This document shows positions 49,695 to 62,335 of a stretch of DNA of 64,000 nt, one piece after another. The position numbers were made by a program, and so were the translations under genes. The stretch's first letter is position 1. The number at the start of each line of letters is the position of its first letter. Origin of the DNA: Ficedula albicollis. Lineage: Eukaryota > Chordata > Aves > Passeriformes > Muscicapidae. The DNA is taken from contig NC_021674.1 in the NCBI RefSeq assembly GCF_000247815.1, positions 77,955,343 to 78,019,342 of the forward strand, given 5' to 3'. The notes beneath the pieces are model-generated. The model had not been told where the DNA came from and searched no databases. It saw only the letters and a program-made list of their open reading frames with translations.

Positions 49695-49950
49695 GCAATC
49701 TAAATAAGTGTAAACTCAACGTCCTATGAATTAATGATATTGAAAGTTCTGGACAGACTTTCGAAGGAAAATATAATCAAATAAATGGAAAAACTTGGAA
49801 AATGGGATGAAATACAACACACATTTAACAAAGGTAGTTCATGCCTGATTAATTTGATATCTTTTATGACAAGTGATTTTTTTAGACAAGGGAAATGAAG
49901 TACATCTAATCTATCTGGACTCAGGCTCTATGATAATTGATTTTTCAGTT
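49695..49950 (+). repeat. Ancient CR1/L3-like LINE fragment, reverse-transcriptase region
   Basis: Ordered similarity to the RT-coding part of sauropsid CR1/L3 elements. 'tgtaaactcaacgtcctatg' corresponds to the 'agaccta..agcttaacttc' region. 'cacacatttaacaaagg' then 'tcatgcctgattaatttgat' and 'cttttatgac' correspond to 'catgcctaaccaacct...ttctttgac'. 'agacaagggaaatgaagt' then 'atctaatctatctggact' correspond to 'gataaggggaa...gatctacctggacttt', which encodes the conserved V(I)YLDF motif. It is diverged, frameshifted and non-functional. Confidence 0.7.
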
Positions 49951-50526
49951 TAACTACAGATCTGAAAAAAAAAAAAATTAAGACCTGGAAGAAAGATAAT
50001 AACAATAATGATTAGAATCAATTGGTTAAAAGATATGGAAAAGGCACAATTTTAATAGTTAAATATGTACTTTCTATATGTCTATGAATTCATATAAGAA
50101 AAATCTCTGCTATTTTAAAATCATATTAGCAAAGAATAAGTGAAGAAAGTAGCTATTTTCTGTCAAATCTAAATAGGAACTAACAGCAGTGAGATCATAT
50201 AAGGCCTGTCTATAAACAGCATTTTTAAAAAATAGCTAGTTTCTTTTCATTAGATATTTTAAGAATTTTAGGAAGGAAGGATTTCAAAGACAGTCTTAAA
50301 ATCAGGCCAGGATATGTAAAGTTGCTTAAGTTGCTGCAGCTAACAATCATTTGAAAAGCATGAGATGGTACAATTATTGCACCAATACTTAAAATCAAGG
50401 AAAAATACTATCTGAACAAAACCAAAATCAAAAACATAGATATGAGGCTTTATAGGGAAATAACAAAATTAATCTACTTTAGTTGCTAAAGACAAAGAAA
50501 AAAATAAATCTAAAAAAGTATAGATT
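49951..50526. other. AT-rich non-coding DNA, no gene recognised
   Basis: A13 run at about 49966-49978. The sequence downstream may include further decayed LINE sequence, but no motif is clear enough to call. Confidence 0.5.
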
Positions 50527-50760
50527 ACAATTAAAATAGTAACATTATAAAAAAACGTAAAAGTTGGAAAAAGCCTTTCTGAACAATTAAAATAGTAACA
50601 TTATAAAAAAACGTAAAAGTTGGAAAAAGCCTTTCTGAGAAAACCTATGAAAATCGGACAGCATAACTATCGCAATTAAAATAGTAACATTATAAAAAAA
50701 CATAAAAGTTGGAAAAAGCCTTTCTGAAAAAACCTATGAAAATCGGACAGCATAACTATC
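50527..50760. repeat. Overlapping tandem duplications with 56- and 89-base periods
   Basis: 'caattaaaatagtaacatta' occurs at 50528, 50584 and 50673. Copies 1 and 2 share a 56-base unit ending 'agcctttctga'. Copies 2 and 3 share an 89-base unit that continues through 'acctatgaaaatcgg' and 'cagcataactatc'. The shared core is nearly identical (one 'acgtaa' to 'acataa' change). Two different periods from one core imply at least two separate duplication events or an assembly stutter. Confidence 0.92.
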
Positions 50761-51342
50761 TTATTAGAAGGAATAGTATATTGCTAACTTAATAGAAGTA
50801 CCAGATTTTTGTTTTGAAACAATTTTTAAAGCATCACATACCTCAGGTAATCCTTTCAGGAGAAGGCTTTAGCCAATATAAGGCTCTACTTTTATTTAGT
50901 TAGAAGGAGAAGACACTAAGTCCTCCCAAATCCCATCATAAAGATGACAGTTGTTTTTATCTTGAAGAAAAAAACCATTCAGATGGGTTGACAGCTAATT
51001 TCAAAGGATGCCTTAGGCCCTATATCAATATGATTATTTCAACTGCTCTTAAAAAAGGAAATGTTTCCTTACGGTCAAAAAGAAATAAGGATAATTCTTG
51101 TTCACTGCATACATAACTAAAAACAATTTTTATAGGTTTCTGCCACAATTTTGGCAAATACATGAAAAGGTTCATTAGATAGAAAAGTAAACCCAAATCA
51201 GTCAGGATTTATTTGGGTTAGGCAAATTGCTTCTAATAAAATTGGGATGCCTGTGATTTGAGTTACAGTCCCCATGAAGACAACATCTGATTAATTCTAT
51301 TATTCCTCAGAATGGAGAAAAATCTTTAGCCCAATATAATGT
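50761..51342. other. AT-rich non-coding DNA, no gene recognised
   Basis: Unique-looking flank of the CCTT array. Nothing recognised. Confidence 0.6.
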
Positions 51343-52096
51343 CTTCCTTCCTTCCTTCCTTCCTTCCTTCCTTCCTTCCTTCCTTCCTTCCTTCCTTCCT
51401 TCCTTCCTTCCTTCCTTCCTTCCTTCCTTCCTTCCTTCCTTCCTTCCTTCCTTCCTTCCTTCCTTCCTTCCTTCCTTCCTTCCTTCCTTCCTTCCTTCCT
51501 TCCTTCCTTCCTTCCTTCCTTCCTTCCTTCCTTCCTTCCTTCCTTCCTTCCTTCCTTCCTTCCTTCCTTCCTTCCTTCCTTCCTTCCTTCCTTCCTTCCT
51601 TCCTTCCTTCCTTCCTTCCTTCCTTCCTTCCTTCCTTCCTTCCTTCCTTCCTTCCTTCCTTCCTTCCTTCCTTCCTTCCTTCCTTCCTTCCTTCCTTCCT
51701 TCCTTCCTTCCTTCCTTCCTTCCTTCCTTCCTTCCTTCCTTCCTTCCTTCCTTCCTTCCTTCCTTCCTTCCTTCCTTCCTTCCTTCCTTCCTTCCTTCCT
51801 TCCTTCCTTCCTTCCTTCCTTCCTTCCTTCCTTCCTTCCTTCCTTCCTTCCTTCCTTCCTTCCTTCCTTCCTTCCTTCCTTCCTTCCTTCCTTCCTTCCT
51901 TCCTTCCTTCCTTCCTTCCTTCCTTCCTTCCTTCCTTCCTTCCTTCCTTCCTTCCTTCCTTCCTTCCTTCCTTCCTTCCTTCCTTCCTTCCTTCCTTCCT
52001 TCCTTCCTTCCTTCCTTCCTTCCTTCCTTCCTTCCTTCCTTCCTTCCTTCCTTCCTTCCTTCCTTCCTTCCTTCCTTCCTTCCTTCCTTCCTTCCT
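51343..52096. repeat. Pure (CCTT)n/(GGAA)n microsatellite, 754 bases, about 188 units
   Basis: An uninterrupted four-base period of CTTC/TTCC on the plus strand (GGAA on the minus strand). The open frames across it (265 and 268 codons) are only the repeat read as a four-residue motif (Leu-Pro-Ser-Phe plus, Lys-Glu-Gly-Arg minus) and are not genes. The tract is all-pyrimidine on one strand and all-purine on the other with mirror symmetry. The array length may be inexact in the assembly. Confidence 0.98.
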
Positions 52097-53249
52097 CTGG
52101 AATTTTTTATTTAATGAATGGAGTTTCTTCATTTAGCAATTATAAATATAGAGGTAGCCACCATAATTAGTTAAGAAAACAAGGAGACTCTGCACCATAC
52201 GCTTCAGTGATAATGAAATCAACAAAGAATATTAAATGATGCAATTGCAGTATTTCTGATAGTTTAGATTTTTGCTTCAGTTGAAGACACTTTAGTAGAA
52301 GCAAATGTAAAAGGTAAGACTAATTAAAGCTACTTCTGATTTACATTTCTCTTAAATACTCGCATATAGGAAACTTTCAGAGTATATTACATGAGCTGCA
52401 TGGGGGAAAACAGCATTTAAAAATGTGGAAACAATTTTAGTGAGTGTCTTCATAATGGTTTTAACTTTTTGGTAGTCAGCTAAAGGACTCTAAGTGTTAA
52501 CTCCAGTGTTCATTTTCCTGAGACAATAAGATTCAAATCCTGTCCCTCTGGAAAGCTCAGTTACATGCAGGGACATGCAAGGTTATACTTTTCACTCTCA
52601 TTCTGAAAGAAATAATATCAAAACGAGTTGATTCTGCTTCTCCAGAATGCTCAATTACTGTCATGATCAGATGAATACCTTTGAACTCACACTGCTTTAA
52701 CTGAAACACATGTCAAAAAAACCCCATAACCTGCAGTTCAGTATGATCTCTAAGGTTTGGGGTCACCTGCCATTGCAATTTTGCTAGAGTTACTTTCTGG
52801 ACACTTTTTTTAAAGAGGGAATAATCTGTCCACTTAAGCCATTTTAGATCCATTATTCTTTCTGGTTTTGGAAGCATGTTTATTTTATATCTGAAACTCT
52901 AAGATATATTCTTATCAGAATGAATGTTTTCTCCTCAAATACATGAAATTATTTTTCATATGGCTGTTTACTGAAACAAAAGTTGAATTCTTTTTTGAAC
53001 TTAACACTGGCACTTTAACTAAACTTAGTATGAAAGTTATGAAAGTATGAAAGTATGAAAACCTCAACAAGAGGTTTGCAACTGCTCCAAATAAAGCAAA
53101 AGGGAACAGAAAGTTCTTTACTGTTCTTTACAGTCAATACAAGTATAGTACAGGCTGGGGATGAATAGATTGAAATAAGTACTAGGGAATTATTGGTAAA
53201 TGAAAAACTAGTTATGACCAGGCAATCTGCCCTTGCATCCCAGCTGATT
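52097..53249. other. AT-rich non-coding DNA, no gene recognised
   Basis: Unique-looking. A small 'gaaagtatgaaagtatgaaa' reiteration occurs near 53035-53060. Nothing else recognised. Confidence 0.6.
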
Positions 53250-53441
53250 ATGAGAGTAGTGAAGTACTGAAAGAGGTTGTCCAAAGAAGTTGTGGATATC
53301 CCATTCCTGGAAATATTTAAAGTCATTGTAGCTGGAGCTTTCAGCAACCTGATCTAGTGGAAACCCCTGTCCATGGCACTATCTTAAAATAAATTGTTTT
53401 AAAATGTCACTCTCAATCTAAACCACTCTATGATTCTCTAA
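53250..53441 (+). repeat. CR1 LINE 3'-terminal fragment
   Basis: The phrases 'gagagtagtgaagtactg', 'agaggttgtccaaagaag', 'ttgtggatatcccattcc', 'tggaaatatttaaag', 'gcaacctgatctagtgg', 'cccctgtccatggca' and 'ctatgattctct' follow, in order, the avian CR1 3' UTR and its terminal ATTCTATGA-type repeats. It is short, 5'-truncated and A/T-drifted relative to the fragment at 24 kb, hence probably older. A small insertion or deletion disrupts the region around 53375-53410. Confidence 0.88.
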
Positions 53442-53857
53442 TTGTATTAAGTTTTCAGGCCATCAAGTGTTGCATATGTGAGATTGTGAAGAATGACAGG
53501 AATAATTAATGAAATTATGACAAGACAAAAGATAAAAAAATAAATTCACAATGTAGAAAGCTTCATAAAACATATATGTTAAAAAACTCAACATATATTA
53601 GTTATATGTATCTGAAATGTGTTTATTACTAATAAGATGCCATAAAATGCAAATTAAACCATTTAAAATTGCTGCTTCAGGTCTTTACTGAACAGAAACT
53701 GTCAAGTTTGAGATCCTATATGAACCTTAGGTTGAGGTTTTTTCAAATTTAGTGTCTTCAGGGACTTCAATGGAAACTCATTCAGTTCATAAGTGGGTTT
53801 TAAAGAGGAAAGATGCAAGGTTGTATAAGCAATAAGACTGGAGAATTATGCAACAAA
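53442..53857. other. AT-rich non-coding DNA, no gene recognised
   Basis: Unique spacer between the CR1 end and the 180-base duplication. Nothing recognised. Confidence 0.6.
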
Positions 53858-54217
53858 TCTTACAGTGTCATGTACAGACACCAAGATGAAATGTATTACA
53901 ATATACTGCACTGGTACCTCTTTTCATAGAGATAAACTAGAAGTTCATTAAAACAAGGAGAACACTAAACTGTTCTAAAGATGAGAAGGGAAGAACTAAG
54001 ATAGAATAAACTTGAAGTAATAATATGTTCAGCTTTATCTTACAGTGTCATGTACAGACACCAAGATGAAATGTATTACAATATACTGCACTGGTACCTC
54101 TTTTCATAGAGATAAACTAGAAGTTCATTAAAACAAGGAGAACACTAAACTGTTCTAAAGATGAGAAGGGAAGAACTAAGATAGAATAAACTTGAAGTAA
54201 TAATATGTTCAGCTTTA
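53858..54217. repeat. Perfect tandem duplication, 180-base unit, two copies
   Basis: Copy 1 (53858-54037) and copy 2 (54038-54217) both start 'tcttacagtgtcatgtacag' and end 'aatatgttcagcttta'. I found no difference between the copies. Exact identity of non-coding DNA means either a very recent event or an unmerged contig overlap. Confidence 0.95.
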
Positions 54218-54232
54218 AATGTTCTAGAGGAA

Positions 54233-54258
54233 TTAAATCTAATTAAAATTAGATTTAA
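54233..54258. repeat. Inverted repeat, 12-base arms with 2-base spacer
   Basis: 'ttaaatctaatt' - 'aa' - 'aattagatttaa' forms a perfect hairpin-capable AT-rich inverted repeat 16 bases after the perfect 180-base duplication. A related 'aattaaaattagatt' recurs at about 54347-54361. Confidence 0.8.
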
Positions 54259-57200
54259 AACTGCTGTCATCCCAATGACATGCCATGATGACAAGAAATA
54301 CAGACTGTCTGATACAATAAGAAGGGCAAATTTTATCACAATGCTAAATTAAAATTAGATTGCTGACAAAGAATTGTGTCCAAATGAAAACACTTACCTG
54401 GATGCCATAGTGAATATGGAACAGTTATGAGACTTGAGCTGCAGACTACCTGGCAGTTATCAGAGTTAAAATTAATGGAGGTAAGGGAAATGGCAAGTTT
54501 TAGTCGTGTATATGGCAGAGAGGACTGATTCTGCCTGTAGGGCAGAAAGGATGGGTAAAGTCTGTCCATGGTTCTGTTTTCAGCTCAGTTCATTGCAATA
54601 TACTTTCATTGATGGAGATGTCAGCTTCATGGTGAGATACAGCTGGAATATGCTGAAAAACTGGTTGAGGAGACTGAGGTGCAGGCACAGTGTATTATCT
54701 GCCATCTGAGCATTTGAAGCAATAATGTCATGAGTGGCAAGTACAGCAGCCAATGGTAGAAGTGTTTTTGGTAACCCAGTAGTGATTCTATCAGGAAGAC
54801 CCTCACCTCCCAAAGAATTAATGCTCCACATAAGAGTTTGCCTGAGAAAGTTCAGGCCTTTTCTGTGCAAAGCTGTATTCTGATGCTTTCCTTCAGCACT
54901 GTGTTGAGCTGGGCGCATCCCTTGGCTGCAGGGTACACGTAGCTGGTACCGGTAATGAAGGAGCCTGTAGGCAGCTGCCGTTAGCATCAGCAATAACACC
55001 ACCTGTGAGTGCTTGTATTTATTTCAGAGTGAAGCAGCCTGTTCTCATGTGAACATCCTTTTGTTTGACACTAGAAATGATTAATAGGATTGTTCTTTTC
55101 TAAGAATATCCTATAAGAGCTCTAAAGACCAAAATGCCATCAAACAGATGGGATCTGCATTATGTGCTGTTCCCTGACTAGAGGTCTTCCTAATGATATA
55201 CAACTGTTTCCTACATCTGAAGGCATGTTAGATTATCTATATTATTCTCTTTTTTCCCTACAATGTTAGCTCCAATGAATGGTTATTTTAAGCAGCATCT
55301 TACTGAACCTGAGTGATCTTTTCACTGGGATTATAAAAAACACCAACCTCAGTGCCTTGCAGCAATGCACTGCAAATCCCAAGGCAGACAAATCAGACAT
55401 TTAAGCTATCTGAGAGTGTTTGTTCCCCTGCAATACAAGTTTGGGAATATGAAGGATGTTTCTTCAGTAACTGATGGCAGCACATAGCACTACATTCAAT
55501 TTTGCTTTGGGGTAGCATCTTCCTGGAAAGAAGGCATCAGCCCCTATTTCATCTGTTTCAATTGAGAGCAACTACAGTGCAAACACCCTTTCCATCCTAT
55601 GCTGCCTGTATTATGGAGGTGATAATTCTCCATCAGTGGAACCTGATACAGATATCTGGGAGCAAATCAAAGCTTCTTATCAGGATGAGTTCTTAGCTGT
55701 GCAACTGACACAAGTTGTCACTTGTAAAAATCTGGTGTTGACTACAGGACAAATAATTTGACAAAATATAGATCTATTTCAAGATGGCAAAGCTTATATT
55801 ACTAAATATCTATATTTCTTCATTATGAACAATGGATAAGTTTTCACAGAATGCCCTCTCTGTTGTAGAGATCCTTGAGGAAAAATGGCTGTGACTATCT
55901 GACTTGATTTAAACTACAACTGATTTATATCATCAAGCAATGTAAAGCAATAAGATAGAATCACTGAAACTTAGGAAATAAACATTGCTGTGTTTTTGCA
56001 TGATTTTTTTCAATACCACTATTTCTTCAGCATTTATTTTGGCCAAGTAATTTCTAAGAGCAGAGGCACAAGTTACTAATTTCTCCATTGTTGCTATTCT
56101 ACGGCAGAAGAGTCCTACAAATAGCAATTAGCAGAATGCTAGAGACTGTAAGAAACTTAGAGGCAGAGGAATGGATAGCTGTTTTTTCTTGGTAATCAAA
56201 ACACTTAGCAAGCCTGAGGAAGAAGATTTTGTACAGCTACTATTGCCTTTGCATGTGAAAACAAAGCAAATTGATTGAATTATCTTATTTGCACAGTTAC
56301 TAACCTTATTGATCGTGTCTGAGGTATGGAAACAAAGGAATGCATGAACTTGCTAGCTGAATGGGTGCTGTGGGAAATAGAAAAGGTAGAAAACCCTCAG
56401 AAAACTACGTGAAAGCAAATCTCAGGATGAAGAAATGCAGGAATGCTGAAGCTGCAAGGACAAGAAGCAATAAGGCTAGGAGCTGTGTAGAGATAGGCCT
56501 CAGGAAAATGTTAAGCAAGGTAGTAGAAATATGTAAGCTTGTTTAAGTTATTACAAGCAAGCAGTGTTCAAAGCAAGATGTACGTGCAGCTTTATTAATT
56601 TATTAATTTATTATTAAGCAAATTCTTGGCAGCTTTTAATATTGTCCTATTGGCTAGAAAGTTGCTAAAAGACTCTGTGATAAAGAGGATTTCATCCACT
56701 GTTGTTAACAACTGAAGCTGTTTCCATCTCCTGTGCTTGGCCCTGTAAAATAAGACCGATAATTATGATGGAATAAAAACTTAGAGACAGCTGCTCCAGC
56801 ATTCGTGTCCCATTGTTTCTGTATACATGTATGTATATAGAAGAAGAAAAAAATCACAGGTATTCCAACAGGTGCAAAAGCTGTGCAAGATGGAAGCAGT
56901 GAGGAGCAGAAAATAGGTAATTTACTGAGTTTCTGGAATGAAATAATTGTATGTATCACTATATTCCGTGACAAATACCAGGATAATTTTACTTGTAATT
57001 TACACTCCTGTGTGACTGATCATCTAAACAAGAAGACTGTTTCAGCTCCTGGGCTAGATAATTAATGAATTGACAAGAAAGAAGTTAATATTACAATCAA
57101 AGCCTCAAGAAAAAGCCTTATGCTTTATGTAAGTTATTATTGATGATAACACTTAAATAAGATTTAAATCATTCTGGCTTTCTAAACTTCATCTGACTGA

Positions 57201-59642
57201 ATACAAAGATACATGTAAAAATGACAAAGGAAATGTCTGTTCAGGGGTCTAGCAGAAGACAGGACCTCAGAGGAAATGAGAAGGAAACTGAAGAGATAAA
57301 CCTTTCATGCTCTCTCTGCTAAGAGAGATAGGCAAAATTATCTGGCACATTTCAAGAAAATCAGGCTTTTGCCTCAGGATTATATTTATTAGTCAGTGAA
57401 TTATTAAATTTTCACTTTGCTCATATTGGCATTTCTGTATGAAGCCACCGAAGTAATTAATTCTTCATGTGAAGATACATTTATTTTCACTGCCCCTTAG
57501 TAATAGTAACTTTCTGATATGGAATGATTCTCTGAACATATTTATTAGGTATCTGACCATTTTTAAAACATCATGGACAATTATTTACAATTTTGTTTTG
57601 ATGTATAGCAACAGAAATATTAGTCCTATCCATAAACAGTAAATAGAAATGCTATTTCTTCTTTCTGCTTAAATGACACATTAACCTTTTTGATTAATCT
57701 AGTGCTAAAAGTCACATGGCATTCTTTTATTAAACAGCATTTTATGTCGGTCTAAATAGCTCCAATCAAACATCACTTACTGTTTGCCCTTGGAGTGTTC
57801 ATTTCTTGTGCTATTTGCATAAACAAATCATGTAATACACCTCTCTGATGCAAATCCCATTGATTAATGTCACATATTTGTCTTGCAACAAAGGACTTCA
57901 TAGGTTAAAGATCCACTGACTTGAAGAGGAACAAGAGCAGAGAATGGGAATACACAGTCTTCAGTCATGTGAAGTTCCCTGTGGTGACGATCAGCGCAAT
58001 TCCACTGAAAGCAATTGAGCTAAAATGACTTTAATCTACATCTTAATTCCATCAGTTTGCCTGGAAAATGAATAGCAGGCATTTCACTGGTAACAGCTGG
58101 GTCCGTAGGTTCCTACATTCTGTATGACCTTGTCAAATTTCCTCAATTATTATTTGAACTCCTTTGTCCTCAAGCTATAATGTACAAAACGATCCATTGA
58201 AATCATAAACTGAACCTAGACAACATTTTTTTACAATGTTTATTCAAGACTCTGATTTCATTATGCAACAACATGTGTCATTTATTTTCCTATTAATTTA
58301 TTGATTGTCCCCTTTTTGCTAAATCTGAGCTTCTAATAACTAGATCAAGAAGAAGGTGGTAAAATGAAAGTCTTGAGAAGAGGTAAAAAGTTGCAAACAC
58401 AAAAAAAAAAGATTTTCAAATAAAGAGGTTTAATCTTTCTCTATCCTGAAAACACAATTTAAATAGGTCTGTGATAGAACCCCTGTCAAATAGAGACACA
58501 ACATCCCATTTTCTGAGTCCAAAAATCAATTCTGTCCCTAATTTTCTACTTTTCTTTCAGAAATAAAATAAAGATTTATTTTGATCTAAAAAGAACCCCC
58601 AATGCTTGTAGGGAATTTCACAACAAAGTATTGGATGCACATGTGACTAGTAAGCGGCTATCTTGGACTATAACATTGCCATCAAGAAGCCATCACCAAC
58701 TTATAACCTAGCACTGCAAGAGCTTAAAAAATATTGCTGCCTACACCATTTGGAGTTTGGATTAGAAGCTAGCTTCACCATCTTATTCCTCATACAGAGA
58801 AGTTTGAGCTCAGCAAAAAGCAATAAAAACCCCATACTACTGAATATTTTTCATCTGAAATAATCTTTAAGAAACTGGAGACTTGTAAGTCCAAGACTAA
58901 GGCTGGGTAAAGACTTGAGACCTGAATATTGTATGCTGTAAAGGTACAAGAATATCTTCAATTTACTTATACAGTTTTTTTGTATGTGAAGTCCCTCAAT
59001 AGCAGTATTTCATAATTAACAGTCCAAGTTGTCAAAAAGAACTATTTTAAAGTACAGAGTGAAGTTAAACAACCAGACTTAAAAACATAATTGTTAAAAA
59101 ATTTTCTCCTTCTTTAACAACTGTTAGAAAAGCTGAAACTGGTATTTGATTCTAGCCACTTACACTTTCTGCCTCACAAACAAAAAGATCACACAGGTTA
59201 ATCCTGGATTCTGTAGGTCTTAGTCAATGATCTGTCTTCGAAAAGGATTTAAGTTCTGATGTCCTGCTGAACAGGACTTTTGAACCTAGGCAATAAGGTC
59301 ATATTACTATGCTTTAGTTCCTTTGCTGTAAAATAGATATTTCCAAGAAAGGTTGGGACCTACTGATAAAGAGCAGTACATAAATTGTAGCTTGTTCCAA
59401 AAAAAAAGTATTTTTCAAAAAAATCTTACTTAAGCCATTCCCTATTTTCTCTCTGAGAGGTTGTACTGGTTTTTTGTTGGTTTGGGGGATTTTTTTGGTT
59501 CTTTTTAAGGGGACAAGGAGAGGCATGGTGGCAGAGGTATTGTGACTATTTGCTTAAAAATATGATAAAATATTATAATGTTTAGCTTTTCAGCAGATGT
59601 CATATGTTCTTTTTTTTTTATTTTCCTCATGTATCAGCTTCT
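54259..59642. other. Unique non-coding DNA, no gene supported
   Basis: No recognised gene. A 140-codon minus-strand frame (54580-55002) lies in a slightly GC-richer patch. I do not recognise the product and the other frames there are also fairly open. A cluster of transcription-factor-like motifs occurs at 57,813-57,893. Confidence 0.6.
57813..57893. promoter_or_regulatory. Candidate regulatory cluster: two POU octamers, homeodomain and SOX-like motifs
   Basis: A perfect octamer appears in each orientation (ATTTGCAT at 57813-57820, ATGCAAAT at 57848-57855). A homeodomain-type 'gattaat' follows at 57862-57868 and a SOX/TCF-type 'aacaaag' at 57887-57893. Each motif is short and occurs by chance in AT-rich DNA. 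The tight spacing is what suggests an enhancer, and no function is shown by sequence alone. Confidence 0.25.
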
Positions 59643-62089
<2,447 letters not shown>

Positions 62090-62335
62090 GCCATTCCCCA
62101 ATTTAGTGTTCCCACTGAAAAACTCCAAACCATGTGCTGCTTGCTCACTTCTCCTCCCCCTGCCCTTCCCTCTCCCTGTGGCAGGCTGGAGACAAGAATT
62201 GGGGACAAAAAAAATAAAGGTTGCAGGCTGAGATAAGAACTAGTTACTGAAAATAGCAATGAGATAAGAAAAGGAGCAGTAACAGCCACCATACTAATGG
62301 CAGAGGCTACAAGAAACAAATGATTTGTGAGTTCA
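62090..62335 (-). mobile_element. Fragment of a second avian LTR family (minus orientation)
   Basis: The plus strand reads 'ccatgtgctgcttgctcac', 'ctcctccccctgccc', 'ggagacaagaattgggga', 'caaaaaaaataaagg' and 'ttgcaggctgagataagaac'. In reverse complement this matches the 3' portion of a common bird LTR remembered as '...gttcttatctcagcctgcaac ctttttttgtccccgattcttgtctcc...'. Only this portion is present; both outer edges are lost or too decayed to place. No viral coding sequence is seen. Confidence 0.7.

Noticed and set aside
51326..52136. Two ~265-codon frames with a four-residue repeat
   Set aside because: They are the CCTT/GGAA microsatellite translated. A four-base repeat gives a four-residue period in every frame.
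52525..52555. 'gattcaaatcctg' resembling a tRNA B-box/T-loop
   Set aside because: The sequence around it does not form an acceptor, D or anticodon arm at the required distances.
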